Source of the DNA: Neisseriaceae bacterium
GTDB lineage: Bacteria; Pseudomonadota; Gammaproteobacteria; Burkholderiales; Neisseriaceae
Assembly: GCA_030146285.1 (NCBI GenBank)
Contig: JASLBZ010000020.1
Span: 1-35,707, forward strand
Length of the DNA stretch: 35,707 bases
Direction of reading: 5' to 3'
The notes below the pieces were generated by a model. It did no database searches. It saw only the letters and a list, made by a program, of their open reading frames with translations, and was not told the origin of the DNA. The translations under genes were made by a program, and so were the position numbers. Shown here in pieces: positions 31,608 through 35,707 of this stretch (its first letter is position 1; each line of letters begins with the position of its first letter).

Positions 31608-32945
31608 TTAAAGCATATCTAATGGGTAAACAAAGATTTTTGAGTGGCGTTTGTTTTCTTGGTATTCCTCTAGGCGCTCTTTGGGTAAGACATCTGTGTC
31701 AGCATGAATAAAACCACGTTCAGTAAACCAATCTCCTGTTTGTGTGGATAAACAAAAAACATTGTCTAGCTGTTGAGAGCGCGCATTTTTCAAAACATAG
31801 TCCAGTAAAATTTCACCACTGCCACTGGCTTGGATTGTAGGTGAGACAACCAAACAAGCCAATTCGGCACAATTATTTTTTGGATAGGGCTTCAATGCAA
31901 CACAACCACAAATTTGTTGGTCATTTTTCAGTAAGCTAAACTCATGAATGTGGTTTTCCAAATAAGCAATGCTGCGCGGAACCAAAATGCCTTTTTCTTC
32001 TAAAGGTCGAATCAAGCGAATGATGTCGGGAATGTCTTCGGCATGTGCTTTTTCCACCTTTAAAAAAGAAGATTTAGCAAAAGACGTACCAAAGCCATCT
32101 CGGGTAAACAGTTCTTTAAAAAGCGCACCATCGGCAGCACCGGAAATCAAGTGGGCGCGCGTCACATCATGGTATAAGGCTTTTCGAATGGCGCTTAAAA
32201 TCCGGGTAATGCTGATGGATTGCGGAATGCTGGTTTGCAATTCTTCAATTTCATTGGTGGTTAAGGTGCTGATAATCGTACCATCTTTTGCCAAAACCCC
32301 TTTTTCTTGGTTGATGAAGACCAATTTTTCGGCTTTTAAGGCGATGGCAATATCAGCTGCCACTTCTTCAAGAGCCAAATTGTAACTGTAGCCACTTAAA
32401 GAGTTGGCCAATGGGCTGATTAACACAACACTGCCCATGTCTAACAGTGACGTGATGCCTGTTTGATCGACTTTACGCACACGACCTGCATAGTGCATGT
32501 CTACGCCATCAATCACCCCCAAAGGTTTTGCCAATAAAAAATTACCAGAAGTGATGCGCAAACGAATATTGCCTGAAGGTGTGTGTGGCATGCCCAAAGC
32601 CAAGGCTGATTCCACATTAAAGCGCACAATCCCACAAGCTTGCTTGGCTTTTTCTAAGGTGATTGCATCGGTAATGCGTCTACCGGCATGGTATTGAATA
32701 CCCAAGCCGGCTTCGGTCATCAAGTCATTCACATATTGGCGAACACCATGAACCAAAACCAGTCGCACCCCCAAGCTAGCGAGCAGGTTGATGTCTTGTG
32801 CTAATGCTGCAAACACAGGAGATTTGATAATAGAAGAGCTAATCGCCAAGACAATGGTTTTGTCTTTTAAATAATGAATGTAAGGCGTGGCCTCACGAAA
32901 TGCCCCAACAAAGTGGGGCAAGACTGTATTGGGGGTGTGCTTCAT
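31608..32945 (-). CDS. argA: N-acetylglutamate synthase
   Basis: ArgA acetylates glutamate with acetyl-CoA, the first step of arginine synthesis. The 445-residue protein has an N-terminal amino-acid-kinase-like domain (HYLKDKTIVLAISSSI, LVLVHGVRQYVNDLM, GNFLLAKPLGVIDGVDMHYAGRVRKVD) and a C-terminal GNAT domain from about 290 (AHAEDIPDIIRLIRPLEEKGILV, ELACLVVSPTIQASGSGEILLDYVL, STQTGDWFTERGF). The classic two-domain bacterial form is complete. It begins 3 bases after the stop of the zinc-ribbon gene, so they are likely co-transcribed. Confidence 0.95.
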   Translation of the reverse strand: MKHTPNTVLPHFVGAFREATPYIHYLKDKTIVLAISSSIIKSPVFAALAQDINLLASLGVRLVLVHGVRQYVNDLMTEAGLGIQYHAGRRITDAITLEKAKQACGIVRFNVESALALGMPHTPSGNIRLRITSGNFLLAKPLGVIDGVDMHYAGRVRKVDQTGITSLLDMGSVVLISPLANSLSGYSYNLALEEVAADIAIALKAEKLVFINQEKGVLAKDGTIISTLTTNEIEELQTSIPQSISITRILSAIRKALYHDVTRAHLISGAADGALFKELFTRDGFGTSFAKSSFLKVEKAHAEDIPDIIRLIRPLEEKGILVPRSIAYLENHIHEFSLLKNDQQICGCVALKPYPKNNCAELACLVVSPTIQASGSGEILLDYVLKNARSQQLDNVFCLSTQTGDWFTERGFIHADTDVLPKERLEEYQENKRHSKIFVYPLDML

Positions 32946-32948
32946 GGC

Positions 32949-33686
32949 TTACTTTTGTAGGACGATATAAAATACCTGTAATATTAATACGATTAGGGCT
33001 GTAAAAGAAGCAATCGTCCAATTGAAATCATTGGAATGTGCTTTATTTGGGTTATGCTCTTCATTTGCAAGGTAATGTTGCCCTGATGCGATAATCACTC
33101 TTTGATTTTGTCCGTTGCCATCAAGCATATTGAAGTCACGGTAAATCAAATCAAATACAGGCGCTTTGGTGCCATCGGGAATGTTTTTTTTCAAATATTT
33201 TTGTGTTAATGCTTCGGTTTCTGCAGAAATGGCAGAATAAGGAATTAACACGCTGTTGTCTTCTTGAACAATTTCAAGGTTAAGTGGTGGTTCAGTTGGG
33301 GTATTTTTTTTGTCTTCTTTGTTCAAAAAGCGGCCGAATAGACCCGACTTTTTCAATACTTTCACTTGAACTGGTTGTTGGTTCAAACTTTGTGGTGCAA
33401 TTGGCTCGCTGGCTTGTGCTTTGACTTTGGCCAAAATATTGGCAACCCGGTTATCCACATGAATCGGAGATGCTGCCTCTTCAGGCTGAACCTCAACAAC
33501 GGCTTTTTTTTCGGCAGCAGGCGGCTTGAGTAAATTGCCATTGGCAGGAAAACCACCTTCACAAGAGATGCATGACAAAACACCTTGTTGTGTCACAATA
33601 TGGTGGTAAGAAATTTTTTGTTGGGTCTGACAATGCGGGCATAATGCATGGTAAAAAGCATTGTTTCTTTGTGCTGTTGTTGCCAT
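32949..33686 (-). CDS. Zinc-ribbon protein with C-terminal membrane anchor, unknown function
   Basis: I use the ATG at 33686, giving 245 residues; a frame to 33782 would overlap the next gene and add residues without family character. Two CxxC pairs, C16-C19 in LCPHCQ and C39-C42 in LSCISC, make a likely zinc ribbon. A long low-complexity linker with many Pro, Glu and Lys leads to a more ordered segment (VLIPYSAISAETEALTQKYL), and the protein ends with one membrane helix at about 222-244. The layout suggests a cytoplasmic zinc ribbon tethered to the inner membrane. I cannot name the family. It is tightly linked to argA (3-base gap) and lies 38 bases downstream of the hydrolase gene. Confidence 0.75.
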   Translation of the reverse strand: MATTAQRNNAFYHALCPHCQTQQKISYHHIVTQQGVLSCISCEGGFPANGNLLKPPAAEKKAVVEVQPEEAASPIHVDNRVANILAKVKAQASEPIAPQSLNQQPVQVKVLKKSGLFGRFLNKEDKKNTPTEPPLNLEIVQEDNSVLIPYSAISAETEALTQKYLKKNIPDGTKAPVFDLIYRDFNMLDGNGQNQRVIIASGQHYLANEEHNPNKAHSNDFNWTIASFTALIVLILQVFYIVLQK

Positions 33687-33724
33687 AATTTTCCACTTTT
33701 TAGTAATGATTTTTTTAGATATTG

Positions 33725-34543
33725 CTATTGTTGATTGATGCTTTGAATGGCATCCATAACCACTTTGGCACTGTCTTGCCACTCTTCTTCTAACATGGCT
33801 GCATGGCCTGAGTTAGCAATCCAATGCACAGGCTCACCATAAGTCATGGCGGTTAAACTCACCACTTCAGGCGCGACCAATACGTCTTCGCGCGCCCCAA
33901 TGATGGCCACCGGGCAATCTTTTCTAAACCAAGGTGCAAAAGGCGTGCCCATGGTCAAGTCCATAATCAGCCTATAAGATTCAGGTGTCATTTTAGCAGC
34001 ATATTTTTCCAATGTCGCTAATGTTGCATGTTGGTGAAACAACACTTCTTTAAACAGTTCAGGTGATAAAGGCTGGTTAAATGAATAGGTATTGCCCATG
34101 GTAGCAGTGATAAAAGGGTGGTGATAAAAGCCACCCATTGCCAATGGAATCAAGCCTTGTGGCGGTACTGCACACATCAAAACTGCCGCAGGTAAATGCT
34201 CGGACATGGTCAGTCTTTGTAAGACCAAACCGCCCATAGAGTGCCCGATAACAATGGGTGTTTTGCCTGTTTTCTGTCTGATTTGTGCGATTGCCCATTT
34301 GGCATCATCCACATAATCATTCAATGAGAATTGGTGAATCTCCTCTAAACCTTCACTTTTGCCATGACCTCGAAAGCTAAGTGCCCAAGTATCAAAGCCT
34401 TTGTTTGCAAACCAAGGTAAGTAATGTTCCCAACACCAAGCACCCATAAAAATACCATGCAAGAACAACAAAGGCGTTTGCTCTTGTTGTTCGTTTTGAT
34501 TTTGTTCATGCAATAGCTCTAATGCGTATGTTGGGCGATTCAT
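33725..34543 (-). CDS. Alpha/beta hydrolase
   Basis: The 272-residue protein has a complete alpha/beta-hydrolase triad. The oxyanion-hole motif is LFLHGIFMGAWCWEHYLPWF, the nucleophile elbow is IGHSMGGLV with Ser102, Asp220 lies in GAREDVLV, and His247 in NSGHAAMLEEEW. The cap region is helical. It fits esterase, lipase or thioesterase-like members; no substrate can be given. No signal peptide is seen. It lies 28 bases downstream of trpE on the minus strand, so it may be read from the trpE transcript, although a role in tryptophan synthesis is unlikely. Confidence 0.85.
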   Translation of the reverse strand: MNRPTYALELLHEQNQNEQQEQTPLLFLHGIFMGAWCWEHYLPWFANKGFDTWALSFRGHGKSEGLEEIHQFSLNDYVDDAKWAIAQIRQKTGKTPIVIGHSMGGLVLQRLTMSEHLPAAVLMCAVPPQGLIPLAMGGFYHHPFITATMGNTYSFNQPLSPELFKEVLFHQHATLATLEKYAAKMTPESYRLIMDLTMGTPFAPWFRKDCPVAIIGAREDVLVAPEVVSLTAMTYGEPVHWIANSGHAAMLEEEWQDSAKVVMDAIQSINQQ

Positions 34544-34571
34544 GCCAATCCTTATTGTTGATGTAACGTGT

Positions 34572-35707
34572 TTATAAATCTAAGCCCGCTTGAACCATTT
34601 TGGCTGCAGTGATAATGGCACGAGCTTTGTTTTGTGTTTCTTCCCATTCGGACTCTGCATTTGAGTCAGCGACGACACCAGCGCCACTTTGTACATAGAG
34701 CATTTGCTCACGGATAATGGCTGTGCGAATGGCAATGGCAAAGTCCATATCACCATTAAATCCCAAGTAACCAACGGCACCACCATAAACGCCTCGTTTG
34801 GTGGGCTCTAATTCTTCGATAATCTGCATCGCACGAATTTTAGGCGCACCAGACAATGTGCCAGCAGGGAAGGTTGCCGACAATATTTGCATATTGCTAA
34901 CATCATCTTTTAAACGACCTTCGACATTGGAGACAATGTGCATGACATGAGAATACCGTTCAATTGCCATTTTGTCACTGACTTTGACGCTGCCAACCTC
35001 GCAAATTCTGCCCAAGTCATTGCGTCCTAAATCAATTAACATGACATGTTCTGCAATTTCTTTTTGGTCATTCAATAAATCGTGTTCAAGCTCTAAATCC
35101 TCTTGGCTGTCTTTACCACGCAATCGTGTGCCTGCAATTGGGCGAACCACGACTTGTTTTTGTTCTTTTCTAACCAGAATTTCAGGCGAAGAACCCACCA
35201 CATGAAAATCATCAAAGTGATAAAAATACATATAAGGCGATGGATTCAAAGTGCGAAGTGCTCGGTATAAACTTAAAGGGTTATCATGAAAAGGCATGCT
35301 TAAGCGTTGTGAAGGGACAACTTGCATGCAGTCTCCCGCCAAAATATAGTCTTTAACGGTATTAACAAAGGATTTGAATGTTTCGGCACCCACTTCGCTG
35401 ATGGCTTCAGAAGGTGTGCTGCCCAAAGACAATGGCAAAGCAACACTTTGGCGCAATTGGGTACGCAACGCTTCCAAACGGTTTCTGGCATTTTGGTAGC
35501 CATTTTCTTCTTCGGTGTTGGCATAAACAATCAAACTCACCTTGCCTGAGAGATTGTCCACGACAGCCAGTTCTTGAGAGAGCATTAAGAAAATATCGGG
35601 TGTGTCGCTTGGATTTTCTTTGTTGGCTTGAGCCAAATGTGGCTCAAAAAACTGAATGGATTCATAACCAAAATAACCCACCAAGCCACCTGTAAAGCGT
35701 GGTAGAT
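34572..35707 (-). CDS. trpE: Anthranilate synthase component I, partial (N-terminus cut off)
   Basis: TrpE turns chorismate and ammonia into anthranilate, the first step to tryptophan. The frame is open to the window end; the first visible residues, LPRFTGGLVGYFGYES, are the usual middle part of TrpE, so only about the C-terminal 378 residues are present. The chorismate-binding domain is complete: GDCMQVVPSQRLS, SPEILVRKE, RPIAGTRLRG, LIDLGRNDLGR, HVMHIVSNVEGRL, FPAGTLSGAPKIRAMQII and GAGVVADSNAESEWEETQNKA. The TTG at 35684 is an internal codon, not a start. The amidotransferase component is not in the window. Confidence 0.95.
   Translation of the reverse strand, partial: LPRFTGGLVGYFGYESIQFFEPHLAQANKENPSDTPDIFLMLSQELAVVDNLSGKVSLIVYANTEEENGYQNARNRLEALRTQLRQSVALPLSLGSTPSEAISEVGAETFKSFVNTVKDYILAGDCMQVVPSQRLSMPFHDNPLSLYRALRTLNPSPYMYFYHFDDFHVVGSSPEILVRKEQKQVVVRPIAGTRLRGKDSQEDLELEHDLLNDQKEIAEHVMLIDLGRNDLGRICEVGSVKVSDKMAIERYSHVMHIVSNVEGRLKDDVSNMQILSATFPAGTLSGAPKIRAMQIIEELEPTKRGVYGGAVGYLGFNGDMDFAIAIRTAIIREQMLYVQSGAGVVADSNAESEWEETQNKARAIITAAKMVQAGLDL

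Noticed and set aside
1..35707. CRISPR arrays, tRNA or rRNA genes, transposases, phage genes
   Set aside because: Looked for direct repeats with regular spacers, cloverleaf-type ends and recombinase motifs; none stood out.

Overview
The window looks like a stretch of chromosome from a low-GC member of the Neisseriaceae (Betaproteobacteria). The main sequence evidence is a recurring 12-mer, AGGCAGCCTGAA. It has three perfect copies and four 11/12 copies, and two of the perfect copies lie in terminator hairpins. It matches the DNA uptake sequence dialect described for Kingella-type Neisseriaceae. Gene order agrees: his genes running into HIT-tatABC, nrdR next to ribD, a single LolC/E-type permease with LolD, a YggX that reads like the neisserial protein, and a PglL-type O-oligosaccharyltransferase. 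I see no rRNA, tRNA, CRISPR array, insertion sequence or prophage. Genus cannot be decided by reading alone; low-GC genera such as Vitreoscilla or Kingella are possible.

Left part (1-5964, all minus strand). A compact run nrdR - lipoprotein - ribD - rmlC - rmlD ends at a terminator (2341-2375). A second unit, rmlB - rmlA - fdtA, follows and leaves the window at base 1. RmlABCD make dTDP-L-rhamnose. The FdtA-like 3,4-ketoisomerase at the edge points to a second branch toward a dTDP-3-amino-3,6-dideoxyhexose.

5965-6628 is a 660-base AT-rich gap with no convincing gene. It carries three same-strand copies of a 34-base module, a DnaA-box-like half and a TTGATT half at identical spacing. In two copies the TTGATT half completes an IHF-like site. 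This is the most unusual non-coding structure in the window and could be a replication-control locus.

Middle (6629-16391). A class II glutamine amidotransferase and hslO (Hsp33) are divergent. Then come, on the minus strand, an alpha/beta hydrolase, a thioredoxin-like [2Fe-2S] ferredoxin, an FkpA/Mip-type lipoprotein isomerase, a membrane metallophosphoesterase, a spermidine-synthase-like protein and ttcA. On the plus strand are lolC/lolD and a LysE-family exporter whose start codon abuts a long hairpin.

His/Tat block (16626-26512, plus strand): hisC, hisB, a HIT protein, hisH, hisA, an unknown four-helix membrane protein, hisF, hisI, hisE, a second HIT protein, tatA, tatB, tatC, a DUF2069 membrane protein and a PglL-like ligase. 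Most junctions overlap or are a few bases apart. hisG and hisD are not in the window.

Right part (26577-35707, minus strand): an ornithine-cyclodeaminase-family enzyme with an MHS-type transporter, ppk, yggX, argA, a zinc-ribbon/membrane-anchor protein, a second alpha/beta hydrolase, and trpE cut by the window end. No gene shows a clear frameshift or truncation except the two edge genes.
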